NCBI GenBank assembly: GCA_964525555.1
Contig: CAZGHN010000002.1
Location: forward strand, 124,001 to 188,000
Source of the DNA: JAFGHJ01 sp964525555
Lineage (GTDB): Bacteria > Hydrothermota > UBA3072
Length of the DNA stretch: 64,000 nt
Reading direction: 5' to 3'
The notes below the pieces were generated by a model. The model made no database searches, was not told the DNA's origin, and worked only from the letters and a program-made list of their open reading frames with translations. This document shows positions 33,521-41,766 of this stretch, one piece after another; within the stretch, counting starts at the first letter, position 1, and every line of letters begins with the position of its first letter. A program made the position numbers and the translations under genes.

Positions 33521-34204
33521 TTAAGGTTTTACTCCTCCATAAACAGCAAAATTATAGTATTTCCAGATTATATCTGTTTTTTGAAATCCTATCTCTTCCA
33601 GCCATTTGATTTGATCTATTACTTTTGCAGGTCTGTCTTCATCTTCGTATTTGGGGCACCATTTATTCTCAATTTCATCGGGAGGAACTTTCCTCTGCAT
33701 AAATTCTTTCCACTTTTGCATATATAAATTCTGTAAGGGTTCACTCGAACCTAAGACAATATCGGCATTGTAAAAGACTCCATTTTTATTAAGTGCGTCG
33801 AAGATTTTTTTGAAAAACTTTTTCTTGTCATTATCATTTCTTAAATGATGAAGGGCTAAGGATGTTACAACAACGTCGTATTTTTTGTCAAAATTAAAGT
33901 TATAGAAGTCTTCGACTATGTATTCAACATTTTTATATTTTGCAAGTTTAATTTTTGCCGTTTCTATCATGTTAGCTGCGAGGTCTACGCATGTTAAAAT
34001 GGAGTCAGGATACCTTTCCAAAATCATTTTTGCGATCGTTCCGGTTCCGCATCCAATGTCAGCCACACTTATTTTTTGTGTTTTTGGATATCCAAGGGCA
34101 TTAGTTAAGGCTTCCAGCATTTCGTTATAAAAAGGGATTAGTTTCACTACTATATTATCAAAATCTTTTGCTTCTTTTTCGAAGTGGTCTTTTATTTTGT
34201 TCAA
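33521..34204 (-). CDS. Class I SAM-dependent methyltransferase
   Basis: 227 aa. The Rossmann-type SAM-binding motif I is VADIGCGTGTIAKM (residues about 45-58); motif II is near ILTCVDLAANMIETAK and the post-motif LALHHLRNDNDKKKFF is typical of small-molecule methyltransferases. The substrate is not identifiable. It is the first gene of a three-gene run with the AlkD-like and radical SAM genes (gaps of 6 bases and a 20-base overlap). A promoter (TTGATT, 17 bp, TATAAT) lies at 34226-34254. Confidence 0.85.
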   Translation of the reverse strand: MNKIKDHFEKEAKDFDNIVVKLIPFYNEMLEALTNALGYPKTQKISVADIGCGTGTIAKMILERYPDSILTCVDLAANMIETAKIKLAKYKNVEYIVEDFYNFNFDKKYDVVVTSLALHHLRNDNDKKKFFKKIFDALNKNGVFYNADIVLGSSEPLQNLYMQKWKEFMQRKVPPDEIENKWCPKYEDEDRPAKVIDQIKWLEEIGFQKTDIIWKYYNFAVYGGVKP

Positions 34205-34225
34205 AATACCCCCGTGTTTACTTAA

Positions 34226-34254
34226 ATTATACAGATATCTTATGTTTGAATCAA
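34226..34254 (-). promoter_or_regulatory. Promoter of methyltransferase/AlkD-like/radical SAM operon
   Basis: Minus-strand TTGATT, 17-bp spacer, perfect TATAAT, 22 bases before the ATG at 34204. Confidence 0.65.
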
Positions 34255-34274
34255 GGGTAAATTTTGATTTATAA

Positions 34275-34314
34275 ATAATAAAACCGCATAAGTTGTCTCA
34301 TGCGGTTTTATTAT
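34275..34314. terminator. Terminator of the beta-barrel gene
   Basis: A 15-bp inverted repeat (ATAATAAAACCGCAT type) ending in A/T runs, after the stop at 34360 and ahead of the next promoter. Confidence 0.85.
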
Positions 34315-34359
34315 AGTAGAAAAGAATAAAAGAAGATTATAAATTTATTTATCTGCTGA

Positions 34360-34845
34360 TTAGAGACCTAATTTTACCCCAAATGAACCTTTGAACATAA
34401 AATCGCTACCTCCACCAGAGTAAGACATAATAAGTATATTTGGTTCAAGAAAAATGTAATTTCCTTTTCCCATGTATTTTTCGAGACCAAGACCTCCGCC
34501 GATTCCTAAGGAGGTACCACCTCCCGCTGAGACTAATCCGAATGTTATATCAATATATGAGAACAGTCCTGCGATGTCTGTATAATAAAGAATATCGAAA
34601 GTTGTTAGACCAGAAAAGCTTACGCTGTTTAGGGAAAATATAGTTTCATCTCCGAATATCACTTCGGCGAGGTTGCCTCGGAGGCCAATGTTTTTTTTGG
34701 GATTTAATATAACATCGCCGCCTATACCAAAATTAACGCCACCGTCGAGATAAAGAGTTCCTCTTGGCGAAAACTCTAATCTTGGTCTTGCGCTTAAGGG
34801 TAACACAACAAGTACTACTGCTAACAATATGAGTACTTTTTTCAT
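34360..34845 (-). CDS. Small outer-membrane beta-barrel-like protein
   Basis: 161 aa. The signal peptide is MKKVLILLAVVLVVLPLSA. The mature part alternates hydrophobic and Gly/aromatic residues, giving about eight amphipathic beta-strands (YLDGGVNFGIGGDVIL, GGGTSLGIGGGLGLEKYM), and ends with a strand, KGSFGVKLGL. This is typical of small porin-like or OmpW/OMP-beta-barrel proteins; no family can be named. It is divergent from the plus-strand genes at 34983, with its own promoter at 34881-34909. Confidence 0.7.
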   Translation of the reverse strand: MKKVLILLAVVLVVLPLSARPRLEFSPRGTLYLDGGVNFGIGGDVILNPKKNIGLRGNLAEVIFGDETIFSLNSVSFSGLTTFDILYYTDIAGLFSYIDITFGLVSAGGGTSLGIGGGLGLEKYMGKGNYIFLEPNILIMSYSGGGSDFMFKGSFGVKLGL

Positions 34846-34880
34846 TTTTCTCCTCCTTTAGGTTTTCCAAAGTTACAGAT

Positions 34881-34909
34881 ATTATAAGAATAACGGAATT
34901 AAAAGTCAA
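34881..34909 (-). promoter_or_regulatory. Promoter of the beta-barrel gene
   Basis: Minus-strand TTGACT, 17-bp spacer, TATAAT. Confidence 0.75.
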
Positions 34910-34926
34910 GTATTGAATAAAACAGC

Positions 34927-34955
34927 TTGACATAATATTGAAAGTTCCCTATAAT
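34927..34955 (+). promoter_or_regulatory. Divergent sigma-70 promoter
   Basis: TTGACA, 17-bp spacer, perfect TATAAT, upstream of the ATG at 34983. Confidence 0.8.
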
Positions 34956-34982
34956 TAAATAAAAATTTAGGAGGTATTTATT

Positions 34983-35327
34983 ATGGCGAAAAGAATTACT
35001 ATCGCTACAGTATTTGGTTTTATCTGCGGTGTGATTTGCATGATGTTGGCGACTTCAAATGCCCCATTACCATGGGCTATAAAATTACAAATTCTGGCAA
35101 GCAGAACTTTAATCGGATTTGCTATAGGAATAAGCGCCTTAAAAATTAAGTGGTGGCTGCACGGTCCGCTTATGGGTTTAATTTTTAGTCTGCCGATGGG
35201 ATTTTCAGGAATGATGGCTGTAGGTTATAACCCGGTTTGGATGGTTTCGGCAACCTTGATTATGGGTATTATCTACGGCGTTATAATTGAGTTGTTTACC
35301 ACGGTAGTTTTTAAAGCAAAAGCTTAG
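34983..35327 (+). CDS. Small multi-pass membrane protein
   Basis: 114 aa with a GGAGG site at 34969-34973. Four hydrophobic helices (about 8-25, 28-48, 58-75, 85-105) and few polar residues; the segment LKIKWWLHGPLMGLIFSLPMG separates the second and third helices. No motif identifies a function; it is a compact integral membrane protein of unknown role, followed 63 bases later by a lipoprotein gene that may share its transcript. Confidence 0.75.
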   Translation: MAKRITIATVFGFICGVICMMLATSNAPLPWAIKLQILASRTLIGFAIGISALKIKWWLHGPLMGLIFSLPMGFSGMMAVGYNPVWMVSATLIMGIIYGVIIELFTTVVFKAKA

Positions 35328-35389
35328 AATCAAATACATCGTCTAAAAAAATTCAAGATAGAAGTTTGTCGTTAAACAAAGGAGGGCAA

Positions 35390-35806
35390 ATGAAGTTTGT
35401 TATTGTTTCTCTTATCTTGGTTTATTTTTCAATCGGTTGTTCTTCCTCAAACGTTAAATATACAAAAATCGATGAATCTTACATAGGGACTCCCAAACCC
35501 GCTGGCACAGATATTGTGTTTACGAAAGAAAAGATAAAAAGACCGCATCACGTTATCGGAATAATAGAAGCGAGTCTTGGAAAAGATGCAAGGAGAGTAG
35601 AGTTAAATGCTTTAATAATCAAAAAAGCACGCGAAATCGGAGCCGATGGAGTTATGCTTGTGGAATATGATGTTGACCCGACCGTATACGTCACAAATCA
35701 TCATCATGTTGTAGGGAAAGGGCCTTGGAGACATCATGTGGTAAGTAGAAAAAAACACGTTAAAGTAGATAAAACCGCCAGTGGAATCGCGGTCGTTTTT
35801 AAATGA
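35390..35806 (+). CDS. Histidine-rich small lipoprotein
   Basis: 138 aa from ATG at 35390, chosen because it follows GGAGGG (the earlier in-frame ATG at 35366 has none). Lipobox FSIGC (Cys16). The body has a conserved-looking KAREIGADGVMLVEYD turn, reminiscent of YbjQ/DUF-type surface proteins, and a C-terminal region with a run of His (NHHHVVGKGPWRHHVV) that could bind metal. Function is unknown. It is plus strand, after the small membrane protein. Confidence 0.7.
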   Translation: MKFVIVSLILVYFSIGCSSSNVKYTKIDESYIGTPKPAGTDIVFTKEKIKRPHHVIGIIEASLGKDARRVELNALIIKKAREIGADGVMLVEYDVDPTVYVTNHHHVVGKGPWRHHVVSRKKHVKVDKTASGIAVVFK

Positions 35807-35949
35807 ACAGTAGTGAGTAGAGAGCAGTAAGCAGGGAGCAGTTGAAAGAAAATTTTAAAACTTCGTGTCTTAGTGTCTTCGTGGCTCAATTAATTTTTGG
35901 GGTGGGGAAGGGATTCTTGCTTCTGACTTCTGTATTCTAACTTCTTTGT
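35807..35949. repeat. Intergenic text-like repeat tract
   Basis: Non-coding. It holds AGTAGTGAGTAGAGAGCAGTAAGCAGGGAGCAG and CTTCGTGTCTTAGTGTCTTCGTGGC phrases plus a GGGGTGGGG run; a member of the dispersed repeat family. Confidence 0.7.
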
Positions 35950-36396
35950 TTATCCTATATATTTCTTAAGCTCTGCAACGACGCGTGATGCGATTGATTT
36001 GTTGGTTGCCAGAGCGAAGATGGTGTCATCTCCGGCAAGAGTTCCGACAATTCCTTCTATTCTTGCATGGTCTATAGCTGTACATACGGCCTGCGCATTA
36101 CCTGTTTTTGTTTTAATTACAATAATATTGTTAACATGAGACAGCTCAACTAGCCCCAGTCTAAAAAGCAAATCTAATCGTTCTTCGCCACCTTCGACTT
36201 TTATTATCCTGTAAGAACCGTCGCCGATAGGAGCTCTTATGTAACCGAGTTCTTTAAGGTCTCTGGAAAGAGTTGATTGGGAAACCTTTAAACCGCTGCT
36301 TTTTAGTTTTTCTTTTAATTCTACCTGTGAATGGACTTTATCTTCATTCAATATGCTTCGAACTATTTCTAAACGCCTATTTTTGCTTTTTGACAT
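35950..36396 (-). CDS. argR: Arginine repressor ArgR
   Basis: 148 aa, standard length. An N-terminal winged helix-turn-helix (SQSTLSRDLKELGYIRAP, about 37-54) and a C-terminal hexamerisation and arginine-binding domain (EGIVGTLAGDDTIFALA, about 112-128; the GT-AGDD motif binds arginine). It regulates arginine genes and is last in argG-argH-argR, so it autoregulates if the boxes at 39131-39170 are real. AAGAGGA precedes the ATG. Confidence 0.95.
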   Translation of the reverse strand: MSKSKNRRLEIVRSILNEDKVHSQVELKEKLKSSGLKVSQSTLSRDLKELGYIRAPIGDGSYRIIKVEGGEERLDLLFRLGLVELSHVNNIIVIKTKTGNAQAVCTAIDHARIEGIVGTLAGDDTIFALATNKSIASRVVAELKKYIG

Positions 36397-36451
36397 TGTT
36401 ATATCCTCTTTAAAAAAAGTTTTTCGATCAATGGCATTTGGTACCTCCGGG

Positions 36452-37846
36452 TTAAAGTTTCGAGTCAGAATCCTTTATTATTTTTGTTGCTTTCTTTATC
36501 TGTTCTTTTACGGACTTCTTAGCTGTGCCTCCTTTTAAACTTCGTCGAGCAATTGCTTTTTTAAAGTTTAAGTAATCGTATACTTCTTTTTCGAAAAGAG
36601 GAGAAAAATCTTTTAATTTGCTCAAGGGTACTTCATCCAGAGAAATATCGTTTTCCTCTGCCCACTTAACTATATTCCCGGTTATTTCGTGTGCCGATCT
36701 GAACGGACTTCCCTTTTTTGTAAGATAGTCTGCTATCTCAGTTGCGAGTAGTGTTGGGGAAAGAGCACGCATTATATTTTCTTTGTTTAGTTTTAAAGTT
36801 TTTAAAACATCTGTGAAAATCTCAAGACTTCCCTCGACAATTTCAACGATCTGAAAGATATGTTTTTTATCTTCCTGAAGGTCTCGATTGTAAGAGTGAG
36901 GAAGCCCATGGCATAGTGAGAGTAGAGCTGTAAGGTGTCCTATGGCAGAAGCCGATTTCCCCCGGATGAGCTCAAGGCTATCAGGATTTTTCTTCTGAGG
37001 CATGATGCTGCTGCCTGTTGCGTATTTATCGTCTATTTCCGTGAACCCAAACTCTGCGGTTGACCAGAGTATAAAATCTGATGCGTAGCGGCTAAGATGT
37101 AAGGTTATTAATGTCATAACATAACTGATAGAGATCGGTATGTCACGGTGAGCCGTTATGTCCAAACTGTTATTGCTGAGCTCGCTGAAGCCTAAGTCCC
37201 GTGCAATGGATTTTAAACCCACAGGAAAGCCCGTACCTGCAAGCGCCCCTGCTCCCAGCGGCATAATGCCGCAATGTTTTAAACCTAACAGAAGGTGTTC
37301 TTTGTCTCGTTCTAAAAGCCAGAAAAAAGAGAGAAGGTAATGAGAGAAAAGGATAGGTTGAGCCTGCTGAAGATGAGTGTAACCGGGTATTATTAAGTCG
37401 ATGTTATTCTTTGCTAATTCGATGATTACTTTCTCAAGCTGTATAATTTTCTTCATCGTGTCTGAAATTTCTTTTTTCAGATAAAGAAGCAAATCTGTCA
37501 TCACCTGGTCGTTACGGCTTCGTCCTGTATGGATTTTCTTTCCGATTTCTCCTGTGAGCTCTGTTAATCTGCGCTCTATAGCGCTGTGAATGTCTTCGTC
37601 ACTTGCAACAATACGAAAATTATTGCTTGTAAATTCTTTCTCAATTGCTTCAATCGCATTTAAAATAGTACTTGTTTCTTTATCGGAGAAAATTCCGATT
37701 TTATTTAAACCTTTAGCCCAGGCCTTGTTTACCGCAATATCCTCCGCGTACAGAAGCTCGTCTGTTTCAATAGAATGACTAAATTTTTCCATTTTGGCGT
37801 CCGTTTCTTTAGAAAAACGCCCTTTCCAAATTTTTTCTTTTCCCAC
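36452..37846 (-). CDS. argH: Argininosuccinate lyase ArgH
   Basis: 464 aa, usual size. It splits argininosuccinate into arginine and fumarate, the last step of arginine synthesis. The fumarase/aspartase superfamily signature GSSIMPQKKNPD is at about 280-291, the TGRSRNDQV motif near 112 and the HLQQAQPI region around 160. Just 7 bases downstream of argG, with 55 bases to argR. Confidence 0.97.
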   Translation of the reverse strand: MGKEKIWKGRFSKETDAKMEKFSHSIETDELLYAEDIAVNKAWAKGLNKIGIFSDKETSTILNAIEAIEKEFTSNNFRIVASDEDIHSAIERRLTELTGEIGKKIHTGRSRNDQVMTDLLLYLKKEISDTMKKIIQLEKVIIELAKNNIDLIIPGYTHLQQAQPILFSHYLLSFFWLLERDKEHLLLGLKHCGIMPLGAGALAGTGFPVGLKSIARDLGFSELSNNSLDITAHRDIPISISYVMTLITLHLSRYASDFILWSTAEFGFTEIDDKYATGSSIMPQKKNPDSLELIRGKSASAIGHLTALLSLCHGLPHSYNRDLQEDKKHIFQIVEIVEGSLEIFTDVLKTLKLNKENIMRALSPTLLATEIADYLTKKGSPFRSAHEITGNIVKWAEENDISLDEVPLSKLKDFSPLFEKEVYDYLNFKKAIARRSLKGGTAKKSVKEQIKKATKIIKDSDSKL

Positions 37847-37853
37847 TTTTTCC

Positions 37854-39074
37854 CTACAATTTTCCTTCTTTTTCGAGTTTCTGAAGGCCTCGTATTGTTA
37901 ATTGTAAACCAAAGAGATTGATGAACCCCTCTGCATCGTGCTGGTTGTAAATCTGATCTGCGCCGAAGGTCGCAAAATCCTCCCGGTAGGTCGAGAATTT
38001 TGATTTGCGGCCCAATGTAATTACGTTACCCTTGTAGAGTTTCAGCCGTACAACCCCGGTTACTTTTTCCTGAGTTTTATCAATAAAAGCGTCCAGTGCT
38101 TCCTTTAATTCCGAAAACCACAATCCATAATAAATCAGACGAGCATAAAGATTCGCAACGTCGGTTTTATGATGAAGTGTGTTGGCGTCAAGTACTATAC
38201 TCTCCAATTGCCTGTGCGCTTCATAGAGTATGGTGCCGCCGGGAGTTTCGTACACGCCTCTGGATTTAATTCCCACAAGTCGGTTTTCAACCATGTCGAC
38301 CATGCCTATTCCGTGTTTCTTACCCAATTTGTTTAATTGAACGAGTAAATCTACCGGGGATAAAGTTTTACCGTTAACAGCTATCGGAATTCCTTTTTCG
38401 AATGTTATTTCTACAACTTCAGGAGAATCCGGGGCATCTTCCGGAGATTTTGTGTACTTATAGGCATCTTTAGGGAACTCGTTCCAGGGATCCTCAAGAA
38501 TTCCGCCTTCAATACTTCTGTGCCATAGATTGGTGTCGCTGCTGTAAATTTTTTCCCGTGTGCTCGTTGTTGGAATGTTGTATTCTTTAGCATAATCTAT
38601 TTCTTCTTCTCTGGATTTTATGTCCCACTCTCTCCATGGAGCGATTATCTCTAATTTTGGATTTAGAGCTTTAAATGTTAATTCGAAACGTACTTGATCG
38701 TTGCCTTTTCCTGTGCAACCGTGAGAAACCGCGTCTGCGCCCTCTTTTTCTGCTATTTCGACCTGTTTCTTTGCCGCTATGGGACGTGCGAAAGACGTGC
38801 CTAATAGGTATGTACCTTCATAAATTGCTCCAGCCTTTAGAACAGGAAATACATAATCCGTAACGAATTCTTCTTTTAAATCGACAACATAAGCCTTATC
38901 AGCTCCTGAGGACAGAGCTTTTTCTTCCAAGCCTTCCAATTCGTCTTCCTGCCCAAGATCAGCTGTGAATGTGATAACTTTGCATTTGTAGTTCTCCTTG
39001 AGCCAGTGAAGTATAATCGTTGTGTCAAGCCCTCCTGAGTATGCAAGAACTACTTTTTTTACTTCTCTTTTCAT
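37854..39074 (-). CDS. argG: Argininosuccinate synthase ArgG
   Basis: 406 aa, usual size. It ligates citrulline and aspartate with ATP. The N-terminal PP-loop is VLAYSGGLDTT, the SHGCTGKGNDQVRFE motif is intact at about 119-133, and the C-terminal helix that drives tetramerisation is present. First gene of the argG-argH-argR operon with a GGAGGAGG site and a promoter carrying two ArgR-box-like sites. The rest of the pathway (argB, C, D, F, J) is not in the window. Confidence 0.97.
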   Translation of the reverse strand: MKREVKKVVLAYSGGLDTTIILHWLKENYKCKVITFTADLGQEDELEGLEEKALSSGADKAYVVDLKEEFVTDYVFPVLKAGAIYEGTYLLGTSFARPIAAKKQVEIAEKEGADAVSHGCTGKGNDQVRFELTFKALNPKLEIIAPWREWDIKSREEEIDYAKEYNIPTTSTREKIYSSDTNLWHRSIEGGILEDPWNEFPKDAYKYTKSPEDAPDSPEVVEITFEKGIPIAVNGKTLSPVDLLVQLNKLGKKHGIGMVDMVENRLVGIKSRGVYETPGGTILYEAHRQLESIVLDANTLHHKTDVANLYARLIYYGLWFSELKEALDAFIDKTQEKVTGVVRLKLYKGNVITLGRKSKFSTYREDFATFGADQIYNQHDAEGFINLFGLQLTIRGLQKLEKEGKL

Positions 39075-39102
39075 TTCTTCCTCCTCCGGTAATTGGCAAT
39101 AA

Positions 39103-39133
39103 ATTATAATACTGAATTTTCTTTGATTGTCAA
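39103..39133 (-). promoter_or_regulatory. argG promoter
   Basis: Minus-strand TTGACA (39133-39128) and TATAAT/TATTAT (-10; spacer 16 to TATTAT or 19 to TATAAT). The predicted transcript begins shortly before the argG Shine-Dalgarno. Confidence 0.75.
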
Positions 39134-39170
39134 GACAAAAAATTCATTTTTTTATGAAAAATTATTCATT
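39131..39170 (-). promoter_or_regulatory. Tandem ARG boxes (ArgR operator)
   Basis: On the minus strand AATGAATAATTTTTCATA (39170-39153) fits the ARG consensus TNTGAATWWWWATTCANW at all but one position (read on the complementary strand TATGAAAAATTATTCATT). A second, weaker box AATGAATTTTTTGTCTTG (39148-39131) follows after 4 bp and overlaps the -35. Centre spacing is 22 bp, like the paired boxes bound by one ArgR hexamer. Confidence 0.75.
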
Positions 39171-39403
39171 TCTGAGGTTGCCGTATTGTATTTTTTTTGC
39201 GAAACGAATTAAAATAAAAGGGCTGATAATATTCCGCCCCAAGAAACAATTTATGCAATTTTTTGCATAAATAGTAATTCTCAAACCTCGTTTAAATTTT
39301 CCGATTGTGTCTCATTGGATTGGGGTCTTATACCACGTCCGATTTTTGTAGAATAGGGGGTAATACCTTTGATTATAGTCTTGTTAGTATTTCTTAAAGA
39401 ACA
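39171..39403. other. Intergenic stretch with small inverted repeat
   Basis: No gene. TTATGCAA-TTTT-TTGCATAA at 39251-39270 is a perfect 8-bp-arm inverted repeat that could be an operator; the remainder is AT-rich with no recognised signal. Confidence 0.4.
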
Positions 39404-40576
39404 TTAATTGGTTTGCTTTGTTCCTTCTTTTACGAGAGAAAAAAGCAATATGGAAGCAATTCCCGCAAGGGCTGCGCCGTAGGAAAACGCAGCGGATGAG
39501 CCGAATTTTTGCCAGACGAACCCAAATATTACGCTTGAAGGTAGTGCTGCGATTCCCACTGAGAGATGGTAGAAGCCGAATGCTGTGCCTTGAAAATTTT
39601 TGTCCACAAGATCGCTAACGAATGCTTTTTCTACTCCCTCGGTAAGCCCGAAGTATATCCCATAAAGTGTAAATAGACTCCATACATGAAATATTTTAGA
39701 AGAGAACCCAAAACCAAGATATATGATAGCGTAAATGATCCAACCGCTGACTATTACTTTACGTCTTCCAATCTTATCGGACAACATCCCTCCGGGAACT
39801 GAGGTTGTCATTTTTACAAAACTTAAAACAATCCACAGAAGAGGTATTAAAACAATTGAGATGCCAGTATCTTTTGCCTTTAAGATAAGAAAGGCATCGG
39901 AAGAATTGCCGAGAGTGAAAAGAATCAGGACTATAAGGTAGGTTTTAAAGTTTTTTGAAAGAATAGAAAAATCAAAATCCGCTTTTTTTGTTGTTTCTTT
40001 CGATTGTTTTTCCCTGACAAAGAAAAAGATGATAAATATTGTTATGATCCCGGGTAGTAAAGCCCAGATGAACAAATTTTTAAGACTCATGCCGTAGTGT
40101 AAGAGTATCATAGCGCTCAAAGGTCCGATCATTGCTCCGGCATGGTCCATTGCTCTGTGTAAGCTAAACGCTTTGCCCTTCACATCATCAGGAGTGGATA
40201 AAGAAATAAGGGCGTCTCTGGGAGATGTTCTCACGCCTTTCCCCAAGCGATCGGAAAATCTAATGACTGCTACCTGCCACCAGGTCCTGCTTAAAGCAAT
40301 TAATGGCCTTCCAAGTGCCGCAAGAGAATAACCGATTAAAATGAGTATTTTTCTTTTTTTTATTTTGTCGGAAATCCAGCCGGAGAATAGCTTAAGAAGA
40401 CTCGCAGTCGATTCGGCTATTCCTTCGATAACACCTAAAGCTCCTGCGCCCACCCCGAGTACGGAAGTAAGAAAAATAGGCAAAAGAGGATAAATCATTT
40501 CACTTGCCGCATCGTTAAGGAGGCTTACGAAGCCCAACGCCTTTACGTTTTTGGGTACATCCTTGAATAATTTCAT
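39404..40576 (-). CDS. MFS transporter (multidrug/sugar efflux type)
   Basis: 390 aa with about 12 hydrophobic helices. The start at 40576 (MKLFKDVPKN) follows an AAGGA site; the ATG at 40600 has a poor site. The inter-helix 2-3 loop SGWISDKIKKRKILI matches the MFS motif A (G-x-x-x-D-R/K-x-G-R-R/K). The 6+6 layout with a central cytoplasmic loop (FFVREKQSKETTKKAD) is clear. The substrate is not identifiable. A weak promoter (TTGACT, 16 bp, TATGCA at 40596-40623) lies upstream. Family certain, function uncertain. Confidence 0.85.
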   Translation of the reverse strand: MKLFKDVPKNVKALGFVSLLNDAASEMIYPLLPIFLTSVLGVGAGALGVIEGIAESTASLLKLFSGWISDKIKKRKILILIGYSLAALGRPLIALSRTWWQVAVIRFSDRLGKGVRTSPRDALISLSTPDDVKGKAFSLHRAMDHAGAMIGPLSAMILLHYGMSLKNLFIWALLPGIITIFIIFFFVREKQSKETTKKADFDFSILSKNFKTYLIVLILFTLGNSSDAFLILKAKDTGISIVLIPLLWIVLSFVKMTTSVPGGMLSDKIGRRKVIVSGWIIYAIIYLGFGFSSKIFHVWSLFTLYGIYFGLTEGVEKAFVSDLVDKNFQGTAFGFYHLSVGIAALPSSVIFGFVWQKFGSSAAFSYGAALAGIASILLFSLVKEGTKQTN

Positions 40577-40700
40577 ATTTCGTGTGTCCTTAAAATGCAT
40601 ACGGATTAAACCGAAAAAGTCAAGGAACCTTATATTTGTTTTTTGACTGTTGACTCAAGGCTAACGACCGATTTAGATTTTTTGAATTTATATTACCCCC

Positions 40701-40730
40701 TTGACAAATTTTAAAATTGTATTATATTAT
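40701..40730 (+). promoter_or_regulatory. Promoter of GntR/ABC operon, near-leaderless
   Basis: TTGACA (40701-40706), 18-bp spacer, TATTAT (40725-40730). The expected start is about 40737 while the ATG is at 40743, so the leader is about 6 bases with no Shine-Dalgarno. Confidence 0.65.
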
Positions 40731-40739
40731 TGATACAAT
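40716..40739 (+). promoter_or_regulatory. Palindromic operator overlapping the -10
   Basis: ATTGTAT-10 bases-ATACAAT is a perfect 7-bp-arm inverted repeat spanning the -10 and the predicted start. It is the natural candidate operator for the adjacent YtrA-type GntR regulator. Confidence 0.65.
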
Positions 40740-40742
40740 ATT

Positions 40743-41084
40743 ATGGATATAGATAAAAGTAAGCCGATATGGAGGCAGATAGTAAAGGAAATCAAAGAGA
40801 GGATTTCGCGCGGAGATATCGAGAAAGATGTACCCACGGTTCGAGCTTTTGCTGAAGAGTTGGGAGTGAATCCTAATACTGTGGCAAGGGCTTACAGGGA
40901 ATTGGAGAGGGAAGGTGTTGTTGAGAGTTGGGTTGGCAAAGGTACGTGGGTTAAAAAGGAATCCCGGGATAAGCTGAAAGATGAAATGATAAATGAGGTA
41001 GTCGGAGAATTTGTTAAAAATATGACCTCTATGGGTTTTTCGAAAAAGGAAATAAAAAAATTGGTGAGGAAAATAGATGATTGA
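40743..41084 (+). CDS. GntR/YtrA-family transcription regulator
   Basis: 113 aa, typical of YtrA-type regulators that lack an effector domain. The N-terminus is DIDKSKPIWRQIVKEIKERISRG and the winged helix runs through VPTVRAFAEELGVNPNTVARAYRELEREG (residues about 30-60), the GntR wHTH pattern. YtrA regulators repress the ABC operon behind them. The coding end overlaps the ATPase gene by 8 bases. Confidence 0.9.
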   Translation: MDIDKSKPIWRQIVKEIKERISRGDIEKDVPTVRAFAEELGVNPNTVARAYRELEREGVVESWVGKGTWVKKESRDKLKDEMINEVVGEFVKNMTSMGFSKKEIKKLVRKIDD

Positions 41085-41766
41085 AATTAAAGGTTTAGTT
41101 AAAAGGTACAATGATGTCTATGCGGTAAATGGTCTGGATTTAACTATTGAGGATGGTTCTTTTGTCGGGCTTGTTGGGCCTAATGGAAGCGGTAAGACGA
41201 CTCTGCTTAAGCTTCTATTTGGTTTTTGCAGGCCAAACTCCGGAGAAATAAGAATTGATGGTAGAGCTCCATGCGTGGATTTAAGGTCAGAAATTGCGTT
41301 TTATCCTGAATATGATTCGACTTATCATTGGATGAAAACACAGGATTTGATTAGCTGGTACTCCGGGTTCTTTTCCGACTGGAATGAAGAGAAGGAAAAG
41401 GAGCTTATAGGGTTCTTCAAGCTCCCTCCTCACCGATATGTGGCGCACTTATCGAAAGGTTTAAGGGCAAAATTAAAATTAGTCTTAACTCTCAGCCGGG
41501 ACGCAAAAATATTTCTTCTTGATGAGCCGTTGTCCGGAATAGATCCGGCTTCGAGGGCGAATATTACATCAGGCATTCTAAAAGCATACAGGGCGGACCA
41601 GACATTTGTTTTTTCTACACATATAGTTTCAGACGCTGAAATGCTTTTCGAGAGGACTATATTTATGAGGGAGGGCAATATAATTATAGATGGGCCGTCC
41701 GATGAGCTCAGGGAGAAATACGGAAAATCTATGGATCAGATTTTCAAGGAGGATCTTTATGGGTAG
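41077..41766 (+). CDS. ABC transporter ATP-binding protein
   Basis: 229 aa. Walker A GPNGSGKTTLL (about 37-47), Walker B KIFLLDEPLSG (about 143-153), an atypical signature stretch HLSKGLRAKLK in place of LSGGQ, and a conserved switch His (FSTHIVSDAE). An efflux ABC ATPase of the type commonly paired with a YtrA-family repressor. It overlaps both neighbours; the permease start is 8 bases inside its 3' end. Confidence 0.92.
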   Translation: MIEIKGLVKRYNDVYAVNGLDLTIEDGSFVGLVGPNGSGKTTLLKLLFGFCRPNSGEIRIDGRAPCVDLRSEIAFYPEYDSTYHWMKTQDLISWYSGFFSDWNEEKEKELIGFFKLPPHRYVAHLSKGLRAKLKLVLTLSRDAKIFLLDEPLSGIDPASRANITSGILKAYRADQTFVFSTHIVSDAEMLFERTIFMREGNIIIDGPSDELREKYGKSMDQIFKEDLYG

